From contig NZ_CP046523.1 of NCBI RefSeq assembly GCF_021497885.1, forward strand, positions 62,001-126,000: a stretch of DNA of 64,000 nucleotides, read 5' to 3'. This document shows, piece after piece, positions 41,904-51,744 of the stretch. Every line of letters starts with the position of its first letter. Position 1 is the first letter of the stretch. The DNA is from Streptococcus oralis (GTDB lineage Bacteria > Bacillota > Bacilli > Lactobacillales > Streptococcaceae). The translations under genes and the position numbers were made by a program. Under the pieces are notes generated by a model that saw nothing but the letters and a program-made list of their open reading frames with translations, had not been told where the DNA came from and ran no database searches.

Positions 41904-43253
41904 ATGAAATTAACATATGAGGACAAAGTTCAAATCTATGAACTTAGAAAACAAGGATATAGCTTAGAGAAGCTTTCAAATAAATTTGGGATAAACAATT
42001 CTAATCTTAGGTACATGATTAAATTGATTGATCGTTACGGAATAGAGTTCGTCAAAAAGAGAAGAATCGTCACTATTTCCCTGAATTAAAACAAGAAATG
42101 ATTGAGAAAGTCTTGCTGGAAGGTTGTTCGCAAAGAAGTGTTAGTCTTGATTATGCCCTCCCCAACCAAGGAATGATTTCAAATTGGCTGGCGCAATACA
42201 AGAAAAACGGGTATACTATTGTTGAGAAAACAAGAGGGAGACCAGCTAAAATGGGACGTAAACGAAAGAAAACTTGGGAAGAATGACTGAACTTGAGCGA
42301 CTTCAAGAGGAGAATGAACATTTACGTACCGAGGTGGCCTACCTAAAAAAGTTAAAAGAGTTAGATGAAAGGGACGAAGCCCTAGAGCGAGAAAGGCAGA
42401 AACAGTTAGAGAAATGGCTTCAGGAGGATTTCGACTAGATTTACTTCTTGAAACAGCTCGTTTAGCTCGCTCAACTTACTACTATCAGTTGAAGGAACTA
42501 GATGGGCTTGACAAAGATAAAGAGCTTAAAACCGAAATTCAGACTATTTATAATGACCATAAAGGCAACTATGGCTATCGGAGAGTTACTCTTTAACTAA
42601 GGAATCGTGGTTATTCGGTCAATCATAAAAGAGTTCAACGGTTGATGACGATCCTTGGTTTAACGGCTCGAATTCGTCGGAAACGGAAGTATTCTTCCTA
42701 CCAAGGAGAGATTGGCAAGAAAGCAGAGAATCTCATTCAACGCCAGTTTGAAGGGTCGAAACCGATGGAAAAGTGCTACACGGATGTGACAGAGTTTGCC
42801 ATTCCAGCAAGCAGCCAAAAGCTCTATTTATCGCCTGTTTTAGATGGTTTTAACAGTGAAATTATTGCTTATCATCTTTCTACTTCGCCCAATTTAGAAC
42901 AAGTGAAAGCTATGCTGGAGCAGGCCTTTACAGAGACACACTATGAGAAGACCATTCTCCATAGTGACCAAGGCTGGCAATATCAACACGATTCTTATCA
43001 TCGGTTCCTAGAGAGTAAAGGAATTCAGCCATCCATGTCACGCAAGGGCAACAGCCCAGACAACGGTATGATGGAGCCCTTCTTTGGTATTTTGAAATCC
43101 GAAATGTTTTATGGTTATGAGAGGAACTTTAGGTCTTTAGAAGACCTTGAACAAGCTATTGTAGACTATATTGATTACTACAACAATAAACGAATTAAGA
43201 TCAAACTAAAAGGACTTAGCTCTGTGCAATACAGAACTAAATCCCTTCAATAA
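41904..43253 (+). pseudogene. IS3-family transposase (OrfA/OrfB), multiply disrupted
   Basis: OrfA starts at 41904 (KLTYEDKVQIYELRKQGYSLEKLSNKFGINNSNLRYMI, helix-turn-helix). It shifts frame near 42060, continues to 42286 ([28 protein letters not shown]), and shifts again at 42283 into the zipper (TELERLQEENEHLRTEVAYLKKLKELDERDEALERERQKQLEKW). OrfB runs from about 42414, with an in-frame TAA at 42594 (RVTL-stop-LRNRGYSVNHKRVQRLM). It retains the DDE residues in CYTDVTEF, LHSDQGWQYQ and SPDNGMMEPFFGILKSEMF. At least two frameshifts and one nonsense change. Confidence 0.87.
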
Positions 43254-43322
43254 TTATTTGTCTAACTTTTGGGGTCAGTACAAAATCAGCGTCTTTCTTA
43301 TGTATTGATTCGTATTGAATGC

Positions 43323-43472
43323 TTACTTAACTTCGGTGAACACAACGTGTTTGCGAAGTTTTGGTGAGTATTTCTTCAATTGAAGACGGTCTGGAGTGTT
43401 ACGTTTGTTTTTAGAAGTAAGGTACAAGCGTTCACCAGATTCTTTGTGTTCAAGTGTGATATTTACGCGCAT
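43323..43472 (-). CDS. rpmG: 50S ribosomal protein L33, zinc-free form
   Basis: A 49-residue protein: [19 protein letters not shown], then [30 protein letters not shown]. No CXXC pairs, so it is the cysteine-less (zinc-independent) type. It starts 15 nt after the rpmF stop with a GGGAG ribosome site. Too short for most ORF cut-offs but clear by sequence. Confidence 0.93.
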
Positions 43473-43487
43473 GGTATCTCCCTTCTA

Positions 43488-43670
43488 TTATTCAGCTGAT
43501 GCAGCTTTAGCGATCTTACGTCCTTTGTAGTATCCTTTAAGTGATACGCGGTGAGAACGTGAGTAATCTCCAGTAGTTTCGTCAAAGTTTACAGATGGAG
43601 CTGTTACTTTGTAGTGTGTACGACGTTTGTTTTTCTTCGCTTTTGAAGTGCGACGTGCAGGTACTGCCAT
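43488..43670 (-). CDS. rpmF: 50S ribosomal protein L32
   Basis: A 60-residue basic protein. [22 protein letters not shown] is the conserved L32 start; the body [27 protein letters not shown] lacks the zinc-ribbon cysteines seen in many L32 proteins. AGGAG precedes the ATG. Operon with rpmG. Confidence 0.96.
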
Positions 43671-43890
43671 TTTGATTTCTCCTTTAGGTATTTAAATTCG
43701 ATTCAATCTAGTGATTTTCATCAACCATACTAGGATAACACATTTTTTTTGTAAAGTAAAGTTACTTGACAAAAAAAGATGAAAAAATTAGGAGCTAGTA
43801 ATCGAAATTTTCTGAAAATTCAAGAATTTTCTTCTGTTCATTGCCTTTAAAATGTGCTATAATAGTAAAAACTGAAACGGGAGGGAACAA

Positions 43891-45594
43891 ATGACTGAAT
43901 TAGATAAACGTCACCGCAGTAGCATTTATGACAGCATGGTTAAATCACCAAACCGTGCCATGCTTCGTGCCACTGGTATGACAGATAAGGACTTTGAAAC
44001 ACCGATTGTGGGAGTGATTTCGACTTGGGCGGAAAATACACCATGTAACATTCACTTGCATGATTTTGGGAAATTGGCGAAAGAAGGTGTCAAATCTGCA
44101 GGTGCTTGGCCTGTGCAGTTTGGAACTATTACTGTAGCGGACGGAATTGCCATGGGAACGCCTGGTATGCGCTTCTCTTTGACATCTCGTGATATCATCG
44201 CGGACTCCATCGAGGCGGCTATGGGTGGTCACAACGTGGATGCCTTTGTTGCTATCGGTGGCTGTGATAAGAACATGCCTGGTTCTATGATTGCCATTGC
44301 TAATATGGATATTCCAGCTATTTTCGCTTATGGTGGAACCATTGCACCCGGAAATCTTGATGGCAAAGACATTGACTTGGTTTCGGTGTTTGAAGGAATC
44401 GGAAAATGGAACCACGGTGATATGACAGCTGAGGACGTGAAGCGTCTCGAATGTAATGCCTGCCCGGGCCCTGGTGGCTGTGGTGGTATGTATACAGCTA
44501 ATACCATGGCGACTGCTATTGAAGTTCTAGGTATGAGTTTGCCAGGATCTTCATCTCACCCAGCTGAATCAGCTGACAAGAAAGAAGATATCGAAGCAGC
44601 AGGACGTGCTGTTGTCAAGATGCTGGAGCTTGGTCTCAAACCATCAGATATCTTGACTCGTGAAGCCTTTGAAGATGCCATCACTGTAACTATGGCTCTC
44701 GGTGGTTCTACAAATGCCACTCTTCACTTGCTTGCCATTGCCCATGCTGCCAATGTTGACTTGTCACTTGAAGACTTCAATACGATCCAAGAACGTGTGC
44801 CTCACTTGGCCGACTTGAAACCATCTGGTCAGTATGTCTTCCAAGACCTCTACGAAGTTGGGGGTGTGCCAGCGGTTATGAAGTACTTGCTGGCAAATGG
44901 TTTCCTTCATGGCGACCGTATCACATGTACTGGTAAGACAGTCGCTGAAAACTTGGCTGACTTTGCAGACCTTACACCAGGCCAAAAAGTCATTATGCCA
45001 CTTGAAAATCCAAAACGTGCAGACGGTCCGCTTATCATCTTGAACGGGAACCTTGCCCCTGACGGTGCGGTTGCTAAAGTATCAGGTGTTAAAGTGCGTC
45101 GTCACGTTGGTCCAGCTAAGGTCTTTGACTCAGAAGAAGATGCTATCCAGGCTGTTCTGACAGATGAAATCGTTGATGGCGATGTAGTCGTTGTTCGTTT
45201 CGTGGGACCTAAGGGTGGTCCTGGTATGCCTGAGATGCTGTCGCTTTCATCCATGATCGTTGGTAAAGGTCAAGGAGACAAGGTTGCTCTCTTGACGGAT
45301 GGCCGTTTCTCTGGTGGTACTTATGGTCTGGTTGTTGGACATATCGCTCCTGAAGCTCAGGATGGTGGACCGATTGCCTACCTTCGTACAGGTGACATCG
45401 TTACGGTTGACCAAGATACCAAAGAAATTTCCATGGAAGTATCCGAAGAAGAACTTGAAAAACGCAAGGCAGAAACAACCTTGCCACCACTTTACAGCCG
45501 TGGTGTCCTTGGTAAATATGCTCACATCGTATCATCCGCTTCTCGTGGAGCCGTGACAGACTTCTGGAATATGGACAAGTCAGGTAAAAAATAA
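43891..45594 (+). CDS. ilvD: Dihydroxy-acid dehydratase
   Basis: A 567-residue Fe-S enzyme of isoleucine/valine (and pantothenate) synthesis, converting 2,3-dihydroxy acids to 2-keto acids. Cluster-binding cysteines sit in [21 protein letters not shown] and [19 protein letters not shown], the pattern of IlvD/Edd proteins. GGGAGG precedes the ATG, and TG-C-TATAAT (TATAAT near 43857) is the likely extended -10. No T-box leader is seen. Confidence 0.96.
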   Translation: MTELDKRHRSSIYDSMVKSPNRAMLRATGMTDKDFETPIVGVISTWAENTPCNIHLHDFGKLAKEGVKSAGAWPVQFGTITVADGIAMGTPGMRFSLTSRDIIADSIEAAMGGHNVDAFVAIGGCDKNMPGSMIAIANMDIPAIFAYGGTIAPGNLDGKDIDLVSVFEGIGKWNHGDMTAEDVKRLECNACPGPGGCGGMYTANTMATAIEVLGMSLPGSSSHPAESADKKEDIEAAGRAVVKMLELGLKPSDILTREAFEDAITVTMALGGSTNATLHLLAIAHAANVDLSLEDFNTIQERVPHLADLKPSGQYVFQDLYEVGGVPAVMKYLLANGFLHGDRITCTGKTVAENLADFADLTPGQKVIMPLENPKRADGPLIILNGNLAPDGAVAKVSGVKVRRHVGPAKVFDSEEDAIQAVLTDEIVDGDVVVVRFVGPKGGPGMPEMLSLSSMIVGKGQGDKVALLTDGRFSGGTYGLVVGHIAPEAQDGGPIAYLRTGDIVTVDQDTKEISMEVSEEELEKRKAETTLPPLYSRGVLGKYAHIVSSASRGAVTDFWNMDKSGKK

Positions 45595-45598
45595 ACTT

Positions 45599-45702
45599 AT
45601 ACTCTTCGAAAATCTCTTCAAACCACGTCAACGTCGCCTTGCCGTACTCAAGTACAGCCTGCGGCTAGTTTCCTAGTTTGCTCTTTGATTTTCATTGAGT
45701 AT
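45599..45702. repeat. BOX element (boxA-boxC type)
   Basis: Begins ATACTCTTCGAAAATCTCTT (boxA), passes through ACCACGTCAACGTCGCCTTGCC and GCCTGCGGCTAGTTTCC, and ends GATTTTCATTGAGTAT (boxC), the conserved ends of the BOX repeats of S. pneumoniae and S. mitis. About 104 bp with no complete boxB spacer. It lies 5 nt after the ilvD stop. The ends are complementary (ATACTC/GAGTAT), so the transcript folds into a long hairpin. Confidence 0.9.
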
Positions 45703-45759
45703 CAAAAAGCAAGCCAACTTCGGCTTGCTTCTTTTTATCTTCAAAAGTAATTTGCCTGT

Positions 45760-46101
45760 TTAACGAGGTGGCAGTCCAAGGGCTATACGCCCATAACGAC
45801 TGATTCGTGTGATCTTCCAGGCAGGAGACCATGTAACTTCAACCTTGACATCTTCGATACCCTCGATTTGTTTCAGACCTGCGACGATTTCGATAGGCAA
45901 GCTTTCGGCACAATCGCAGGCAGTATCAGTGAAAGTCATGACAACCTTACAGAGACCCGTTTCGTCCAGATTGATTTCATAAATCAACCCTAGATTGTAA
46001 ACATCCAATTCCACATCTGTATCAAAAACCTTCTCTAGTTTTTCGATAATTTGGTCTTGTAAGGCCAAAGCGCGGTCATTGATTTTGATATCGTCTCTCA
46101 T
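45760..46101 (-). CDS. DUF59/MIP18-family Fe-S cluster assembly factor
   Basis: A 113-residue protein. DVELDVYNLGLIYEINLDETGLCKVVMTFTDTACDCAESLPIEI and VKVEVTWSPAW are family signatures; the cysteine in the TACDC stretch corresponds to the reactive cysteine of SufT/PaaD-type proteins that help insert iron-sulfur clusters. It converges with ilvD, an Fe-S enzyme, though no functional link is shown. Confidence 0.85.
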   Translation of the reverse strand: MRDDIKINDRALALQDQIIEKLEKVFDTDVELDVYNLGLIYEINLDETGLCKVVMTFTDTACDCAESLPIEIVAGLKQIEGIEDVKVEVTWSPAWKITRISRYGRIALGLPPR

Positions 46102-46224
46102 TACAGTCCCTCCACGTGATAAATATCCTCTATTTTCTCATAATTCTGACAATTTGGCAAGTTTTTGATGAATTTTCTGAAAAATATGATAAAATGAAGA
46201 AAATACTGAATCAAGGGGGAGCCT

Positions 46225-47076
46225 ATGGAGCGGATTGGAAAAGTCTTTAGACAATTACGAGAGTCAAGAAATATCTCGCTGAGACAAGCAACTGGGGGAC
46301 AATTTTCGCCGTCCATGTTGTCCCGATTTGAAACAGGTCAGAGTGAGCTTTCGGTAGAAAAGTTTCTATTTGCCCTAGAAAATATATCTGCCAGTGTAGA
46401 GGAAATCCTCTTTCTGGCGAGAGGTTTTCAGTATGATACAGATTCTGAGTTGAGAAAAGAAATCATAGCTGTCTTGGATCCAAAGAATATAGCACCTCTT
46501 GAAGACTTGTATCGCAAGGAGTATCAAAAGCATGCCCATTCTCAAAACAAACAGAAACATATTCTAAATGCCATTATTATCAAGTCTTATATGAAGAGCA
46601 TGGATGAAACGGTAGAGTTAACAGCAGAGGAAGGGAAAGTCCTTCATGATTACCTGTTTTCTACTGAGATTTGGGGGATGTATGAACTCAATTTATTCTC
46701 GGTTAGTTCTCCTCTCTTATCTATTCCTCTTTTTACTAGATATGTACGAGAAATGGTCCGAAAATCTGATTTTCTAATGGAAATGAAGGGAAATCGGAAC
46801 CTATTTCACACCATGCTACTGAATGGTTTTTTAGCCAGCATTGAGTGTGAAGAATTTACCAATGCCTATTATTTTAAACGTGTTATCGAAGAGCATTTCT
46901 ACAAGGAAAACGAGACCTATTTCCGAATTGTCTATTTGTGGGCAGAAGGTCTCCTTGATAGCAAGCAAGGTAGAGTTAAGGAGGGTCAGAAAAAGATGGA
47001 AGATGCTGTCCATATTTTTGAGATGCTTGGCTGTAACAAATCTGCCGAATACTATAGAAAAACGACCGATTGTTGA
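46225..47076 (+). CDS. Rgg/GadR/MutR-family transcriptional regulator
   Basis: A 283-residue regulator. N-terminal HTH (GKVFRQLRESRNISLRQATGGQFSPSMLSRFETGQSELSVEKFLFAL, residues 5-60) and a long helical TPR-like C-terminal domain that in this family binds short hydrophobic pheromones. It is followed 33 nt later by an MFS exporter, a common Rgg arrangement. No SHP-like peptide gene was recognised in the flanking spacers, so its ligand may be encoded elsewhere or be absent. GGGGGAG precedes the ATG. Confidence 0.88.
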   Translation: MERIGKVFRQLRESRNISLRQATGGQFSPSMLSRFETGQSELSVEKFLFALENISASVEEILFLARGFQYDTDSELRKEIIAVLDPKNIAPLEDLYRKEYQKHAHSQNKQKHILNAIIIKSYMKSMDETVELTAEEGKVLHDYLFSTEIWGMYELNLFSVSSPLLSIPLFTRYVREMVRKSDFLMEMKGNRNLFHTMLLNGFLASIECEEFTNAYYFKRVIEEHFYKENETYFRIVYLWAEGLLDSKQGRVKEGQKKMEDAVHIFEMLGCNKSAEYYRKTTDC

Positions 47077-47109
47077 ATATCTGCAAATTAAGAAGAGGGG
47101 AGAATGTAA

Positions 47110-48381
47110 ATGAAAAATATAATTAGTGACCGTATCTCAAATAAGCAAATTATAAAAGATTTTATTAGCAATTTCATTGGCTCTTTGAGCGGGAAATCTT
47201 TCAATTTTGCTTTAGGTTTGATGCTACTGGATCAAACAAAATCTGCAATGAGTTTTGGGATTAATATGATTATTTATCCTTTAGTCAGTCTGATTTTCTT
47301 AGTTCCCATTGGTAATCTAGTAGATAGATACCCACACAAGAAAATTTTGATATATAATTTCATCTTTAGAATTTTTACCTTTCTTTTGTTCTATGCTTTT
47401 TATTTTCTTATGGATTCTTCGAGTATCTTATACCTAGTAATTCCGTTTGTAATACTTCACTCTATTACAGTAAATATAAGTGATACTTGTTATTCAGCCT
47501 CAATTCATGAATTAGTAAATGATAAAAAAATTCAAAGATTAAGTTCTGTTACACAGACTGCCATTGCAATTGCAACCATGCTTTCTCCAGCTATTGGAGT
47601 CATTTTTTATGGTTGGTTAGGTTTTGCAGGTTTTATTCTAATTGAAATCTTTGCAAACCTCCTCTCTTTAGGAGTTCTACTTAGTATGAAATTTTACTAT
47701 GAATATAACGAGCAAGAGAACAAGGCCACGAATTGTGAAAATCCTCTGCATGGAATCAAAGAAATCATTCAATTTCTTAAAGAAAATCAAATTGTAAAAT
47801 ACATTATTCTTGTAAGTGTTATCCTCAATTTTTTCTACACATCTATCAGTATTGGGGTGCCCTTTGTATTAAAAGAGCAACTTCTGTTAGATAACTCGAC
47901 AGTAGGGATGCTTGAAACTATGGCCGCAGTAGGAATGCTTTTAGCTAGTATTTCAATGTCACTATTGCCAGATAAGAAAGAAAACAACATCTTACTCGAG
48001 AGTAAGATAACCATGCCACTTGTTCTCTTAACTATGGCTATTATTGGTTTAGGCATCACATTTGCATCAACTAACTCTCAAATTATTATTTCTTTTCTTG
48101 GTAGTATATTTATGGGAATCATAGCGTTTACTCTTGTTGTTTTAAATATCATTGTGATGACTTACCTTCAAAGTACCATCGAAACAAAATTTTTAGGCAG
48201 AGTAATGAGTACTTTATTTACACTAAATACATCTATCATGCCGATAGGTACCATAGTATTCACTTATCTTTTTCAAAAAGAAGTGAATGGAGGGTTGATA
48301 TTCATATTTGGGGGAGTAACCCTCCTAATATATATAACTATAATGTTACCTAAAATTTTTAGAATACTAAGATTAGAGTAA
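47110..48381 (+). CDS. MFS transporter next to Rgg
   Basis: A 423-residue membrane protein with about 12 TM helices. The loop PIGNLVDRYPHKKILIYNF matches the MFS loop 2-3 motif (G-x-x-x-D-R). General form is that of MefA/DUF-type drug or peptide exporters. Less hydrophobic C-terminus ends IFRILRLE. Probably regulated by the preceding Rgg gene. Substrate unknown; AT-rich codon use compared with flanking housekeeping genes hints at acquisition. Confidence 0.82.
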   Translation: MKNIISDRISNKQIIKDFISNFIGSLSGKSFNFALGLMLLDQTKSAMSFGINMIIYPLVSLIFLVPIGNLVDRYPHKKILIYNFIFRIFTFLLFYAFYFLMDSSSILYLVIPFVILHSITVNISDTCYSASIHELVNDKKIQRLSSVTQTAIAIATMLSPAIGVIFYGWLGFAGFILIEIFANLLSLGVLLSMKFYYEYNEQENKATNCENPLHGIKEIIQFLKENQIVKYIILVSVILNFFYTSISIGVPFVLKEQLLLDNSTVGMLETMAAVGMLLASISMSLLPDKKENNILLESKITMPLVLLTMAIIGLGITFASTNSQIIISFLGSIFMGIIAFTLVVLNIIVMTYLQSTIETKFLGRVMSTLFTLNTSIMPIGTIVFTYLFQKEVNGGLIFIFGGVTLLIYITIMLPKIFRILRLE

Positions 48382-48440
48382 TCTATATTTAGATAAGATT
48401 CATTTTTTATTACTAAAGAAGTATGATTTAAAATTTGAAG

Positions 48441-48492
48441 CGATAGAACTCTTGATCTCTCTCAGGTCATCAAAGAAGTTCTATCGTTTTTT
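48441..48492 (+). terminator. Terminator after the Rgg-MFS unit
   Basis: 10-bp outer stem CGATAGAACT / AGTTCTATCG with an inner TTGAT/ATCAA pairing, followed by T6. Confidence 0.8.
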
Positions 48493-48600
48493 GCTCATTT
48501 TATTTGTTGCATATATTCAAAAGTTCTTCCTCTAAAATTTTTAAGTGCTATACTAAAGTCATACTTCATATAGAAGTTCGAACAAGAAGGGAGATTACCT

Positions 48601-49848
48601 ATGAAGCTATTGTTTAGAAATCAAGCTTATCGACTCTTGACTTTGTCACGATTCTTCAATGCTTTTGGTGCTTCGATTTTCAACCTGGTATTTATCGTCT
48701 ATGCATCGACCTTACGACAAGCATCTTTTGCTGTTGCTATGGCGAATATTGTCATGATTCTTCCGACTCTCTTTACAGTTTTTGTAGGGATTCGTGCAGA
48801 TTACACGAGGGACAAGGTCAAATGGATGACCTATAGCGGTTTGTTTCAGGCGGTTCTATTTTTTCTAGCAGCCCTAATTGTTCAGCAAGCGAGTCTCTTT
48901 GCCTTTTCTAGCCTGTGTTTAATCAATGTCATTAGTGATGTCATCAGTGATTTTGCAGGTGGTTTGCGCATGCCTCTCATTAAGGAAAAAGTAGCTGAAG
49001 ATGATCTGATGGAGGCTTACTCTTTTTCCCAGTTTATCACCTATATTTCAGCTATTGGTGGTCAAGCTTTCGGAGTCTGGCTCTTAGGTCTATCGGTCAA
49101 CAATTTTTCTCTCGTTGCGGGAATCAATGCTTGTTTTTTCCTCGTATCAGCCTCTATTCTCTTTTTAGGAAGAAGCAAATTAAACCTGTCAATTTCATCT
49201 CCTGATGGTGAAATCCTAAAGAATGAGAAGCTTTCTATCAAAGACCAGTTCCTAACGATTTATCGAAATTTACGCCTCGTTTTTCTTAAAAGTGGACAGA
49301 AAAACTTTGGTTTTATGCTCTTTGCTGTCTTGCTTATTAATGCCTTGGGTGGCGCTTTAGGAAGCATTTATAACATCTTCTTTTTGAGCCATTCTCTCTT
49401 GAATTTTTCTTACACAGAGGCACTATTTATCAATCAATTCTGTGTTTTAGTAGCAGTCATCATCAGTAGCCTTACGGGCAATGATTATTTTGGGAAGCAG
49501 TCCTTGCCTAGATTGATGATGTGGGCGACCTTGGGACTCAGTCTAGTTGGTCTGGCTAACTTATTCAATCAAGTCGTGCTTGGTTTGCTATTTCTCTTTT
49601 TAACTCTGTATGTGTCTGGCAAAGTTTCACCAAAGATTAGTGCCATGCTCATGAAAAATCTAGCTCCAGAGGTTCTAGCTCGTACCAGTAATTTTTTGGG
49701 TTTATTGTTTACCTTATCCATACCTGTGGGAACAGCTAGTTTTTCACTTGTAGCCGTATGGAATATACAGTTGACTTGGATGCTATTTGTTGGTCTTTCT
49801 TTGCTAGCTATTTTTTTGACAATTCTTAATCTCAAAAATGATATTTGA
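48601..49848 (+). CDS. MFS transporter
   Basis: A 415-residue protein with about 12 TM helices. N-terminus NQAYRLLTLSRFFNAFGASIFNLVFIVYAS and loop VGIRADYTRDKVKWMTYSGL (loop 2-3 motif) fit MFS exporters. AAGGGAG precedes the ATG; TGCTATACT upstream is a likely extended -10. Not closely similar to the MFS gene upstream. Substrate unknown. Confidence 0.83.
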   Translation: MKLLFRNQAYRLLTLSRFFNAFGASIFNLVFIVYASTLRQASFAVAMANIVMILPTLFTVFVGIRADYTRDKVKWMTYSGLFQAVLFFLAALIVQQASLFAFSSLCLINVISDVISDFAGGLRMPLIKEKVAEDDLMEAYSFSQFITYISAIGGQAFGVWLLGLSVNNFSLVAGINACFFLVSASILFLGRSKLNLSISSPDGEILKNEKLSIKDQFLTIYRNLRLVFLKSGQKNFGFMLFAVLLINALGGALGSIYNIFFLSHSLLNFSYTEALFINQFCVLVAVIISSLTGNDYFGKQSLPRLMMWATLGLSLVGLANLFNQVVLGLLFLFLTLYVSGKVSPKISAMLMKNLAPEVLARTSNFLGLLFTLSIPVGTASFSLVAVWNIQLTWMLFVGLSLLAIFLTILNLKNDI

Positions 49849-49925
49849 ATCCTAATTTTTTCTCACTGTTTTAATCCCTCTATTTATGGTAAAATAGGAC
49901 TATTAAGTTATAAAGAGGATTTTCT

Positions 49926-51206
49926 ATGAAATTACAAAAACCAAAAGGAACGCAGGATATTTTACCTGCTGAGTCTGCCAAGTGGCAGTACGTTGAGGGC
50001 TTTGCCCGTGAAGTTTTCAAGCGCTATAACTATGCAGAAGTGCGCACGCCTATTTTTGAACACTACGAAGTCATCAGTCGTTCCGTTGGAGACACAACGG
50101 ATATCGTAACCAAGGAAATGTACGATTTCTATGACAAGGGTGACCGACACATCACTCTCCGTCCAGAAGGAACAGCGCCCGTTGTCCGTTCCTATGTAGA
50201 GAATAAACTCTTCGCCCCAGAAGTGCAAAAGCCAAGTAAGTTCTACTACATGGGTCCAATGTTCCGCTATGAGCGTCCGCAAGCAGGACGTTTGCGCCAG
50301 TTTCACCAGATTGGTGTTGAGTGCTTTGGTTCTAGCAATCCAGCTACCGATGTGGAAACCATCGCTATGGCAGCCCATTTCTTGAAAGAGATTGGCATTA
50401 AAGATGTGAAACTGCACCTCAACACTCTTGGCAATCCTGAGAGCCGTGCGGCCTATCGTCAAGCCTTGATCGACTATTTGACACCGCTTAAGGAGACTTT
50501 GTCTAAGGATAGCCAACGTCGTTTGGAGGAAAATCCTCTCCGTGTCTTGGACTCTAAGGAAAAAGAAGATAAGCTAGCAGTAGAGAATGCGCCGTCTATC
50601 TTGGACTTCCTTGATGAAGAAAGCCAAGCCCACTTTGATGCTGTGCGTCAGATGTTGGAAACTCTCGGAGTAGACTACATTATCGATACCAATATGGTGC
50701 GTGGTTTGGACTATTACAACCACACGATTTTTGAATTTGTCACAGAGATTGAGGGCAATGACTTGACTGTCTGTGCGGGTGGTCGCTACGATGGCTTGGT
50801 TGCCTACTTTGGAGGCCCAGAAACTGCTGGATTTGGTTTTGGACTTGGTGTAGAGCGCCTGCTTCTCATCCTTGAAAAGCAAGGGGTGGCTCTCCCTATC
50901 GAAAATGCTCTAGATGTTTATATCGCAGTCTTGGGTGAAGGAGCAAATGTCAAGGCTTTGGAGTTGGTACAAGCCCTTCGCCAACAAGGTTTCAAAGCAG
51001 AGCGTGATTACCTCAACCGTAAACTCAAAGCTCAGTTCAAGTCAGCCGATGTCTTTGCGGCTAAGACTCTCATTACTCTAGGTGAAAGTGAAGTCGAAAG
51101 CGGACAAGTCAAGGTCAAGAACAACCAAACTCGAGAAGAAGTGGAAGTTACGCTTGATGCTATCAGCCAAAACTTTTCAGAAGTATTTGAAAAACTAGGA
51201 TTTTAA
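49926..51206 (+). CDS. hisS: Histidyl-tRNA synthetase
   Basis: A 426-residue class II synthetase charging tRNA-His. Class II motifs: motif 2 in [21 protein letters not shown], the histidine-binding segment [14 protein letters not shown] and CAGGRYDGL, and motif 3 [14 protein letters not shown]. The C-terminal anticodon-binding domain spans about 330-426. No T-box leader in the 77-nt spacer. GAGGA precedes the ATG. Confidence 0.97.
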   Translation: MKLQKPKGTQDILPAESAKWQYVEGFAREVFKRYNYAEVRTPIFEHYEVISRSVGDTTDIVTKEMYDFYDKGDRHITLRPEGTAPVVRSYVENKLFAPEVQKPSKFYYMGPMFRYERPQAGRLRQFHQIGVECFGSSNPATDVETIAMAAHFLKEIGIKDVKLHLNTLGNPESRAAYRQALIDYLTPLKETLSKDSQRRLEENPLRVLDSKEKEDKLAVENAPSILDFLDEESQAHFDAVRQMLETLGVDYIIDTNMVRGLDYYNHTIFEFVTEIEGNDLTVCAGGRYDGLVAYFGGPETAGFGFGLGVERLLLILEKQGVALPIENALDVYIAVLGEGANVKALELVQALRQQGFKAERDYLNRKLKAQFKSADVFAAKTLITLGESEVESGQVKVKNNQTREEVEVTLDAISQNFSEVFEKLGF

Positions 51207-51219
51207 TGATAGATAAACC

Positions 51220-51250
51220 GGTCAGGATCTTATTCCTGACCTTTTTCTTT
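51220..51250 (+). terminator. Intrinsic terminator after hisS
   Basis: 8-bp stem GGTCAGGA / TCCTGACC with a 6-nt loop and T5CTTT tail. Confidence 0.88.
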
Positions 51251-51273
51251 TACAAAATGACAAAAATCATAAA

Positions 51274-51319
51274 CTTTTTGACAAATATAATTGTCAAAAA
51301 GAAAAAGATGTGTTACAAT
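51274..51319 (+). promoter_or_regulatory. Promoter and operator of the HTH/small-membrane-protein operon
   Basis: -35 TTGTCA (51291-51296) and -10 TACAAT (51314-51319), 17 nt apart. A perfect inverted repeat, CTTTTTGACA and TGTCAAAAAG with an 8-nt AT spacer (51274-51301), covers the -35. It is a natural operator for autorepression by the Cro/CI-type regulator encoded just downstream. Confidence 0.75.
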
Positions 51320-51352
51320 GAAATCAAGATAAGAACAAAGGAGAAAAAAGAC

Positions 51353-51556
51353 ATGCTAAAAAATCGTCTAAAAGAGCTTCGGGCTCGCGATGGCCTGAAT
51401 CAAACAGAGCTGGCCAAACTAGCTGGCGTGTCCAGGCAAACCATCAGTTTGCTAGAACGGGATGAGTACACCCCGTCCATTGTAATCGCCCTGAAGATTT
51501 CACAGATATTCAATGAACCAGTCGAGTCGGTATTTCGTATAGAGGAGGATGAGTGA
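51353..51556 (+). CDS. Small Cro/CI-type HTH regulator
   Basis: A 67-residue DNA-binding protein from the ATG at 51353 with an AAGGAG site; longer in-frame readings start inside the terminator and are unlikely. HTH: MLKNRLKELRARDGLNQTELAKLAGVSRQTISLLERDEYTPSIVIALKISQIF, then EPVESVFRIEEDE. This short type (YvaO/DUF-like) usually controls a downstream membrane-protein operon. A perfect dyad over the -35 suggests autoregulation. Confidence 0.85.
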   Translation: MLKNRLKELRARDGLNQTELAKLAGVSRQTISLLERDEYTPSIVIALKISQIFNEPVESVFRIEEDE

Positions 51557-51744
51557 TGAACAAGTATAAAGTGATTTATTATATGAGTGTTTTTGCCTTT
51601 ATTGTGAATGCTTTCGCTATGATTGGAACATTATTCGGTTGGTTTTATTTTGTTGAAAGTAAGTATTTGTTTTGGATTAATTTAGTCCTCTTGTCCATTT
51701 TCAATTGGTTAAAGAAGAAGGAGAAAAATGATGAACAAGTATAA
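51556..51744 (+). CDS. Small two-TM membrane protein, paralogue 1
   Basis: A 62-residue protein: MNKYKVIYYMSVFAFIVNAFAMIGTLFGWFYF, then a second hydrophobic span and a lysine-rich tail (NWLKKKEKNDEQV). Start at 51556 (ATG overlapping the regulator's TGA) with AGGAGG upstream. The N-terminus is identical over its first ten residues to the next gene, so the two are tandem paralogues. Function unknown. Confidence 0.7.
   Translation: MNKYKVIYYMSVFAFIVNAFAMIGTLFGWFYFVESKYLFWINLVLLSIFNWLKKKEKNDEQV

Larger units (their letters stand above)
41854..43277 (+). mobile_element. IS3-family (IS150-like) insertion sequence, decayed
   Basis: A 1424-bp element. Left end TGTACCCCAAAAGTTAGACA (from 41854) and right end, read inward, TGACCCCAAAAGTTAGACA (to 43277) are near-perfect inverted repeats. 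Between them lie an OrfA with HTH and leucine-zipper region and an OrfB with a DDE integrase domain. Both reading frames are broken, so this copy cannot move by itself. No clear target duplication is seen. It sits between the restriction genes and rpmG. Confidence 0.87.

Noticed and set aside
41843..43290. Target-site duplication of the IS
   Set aside because: Bases outside the inverted repeats do not match on the two sides; the original duplication is lost or the ends are slightly different from my choice.
45599..45702. A small gene or ncRNA between ilvD and the DUF59 gene
   Set aside because: The sequence is a BOX repeat with conserved ends and no open frame.
48382..48600. SHP-type pheromone gene near the Rgg-MFS unit
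   Set aside because: No short frame with a ribosome site and hydrophobic C-terminal peptide could be identified on either strand of the spacer.
49849..49925. T-box riboswitch upstream of hisS, aspS or ilvD
   Set aside because: Spacers are too short or lack the GGTGGNACCGCG-type T-box sequence and specifier stem.
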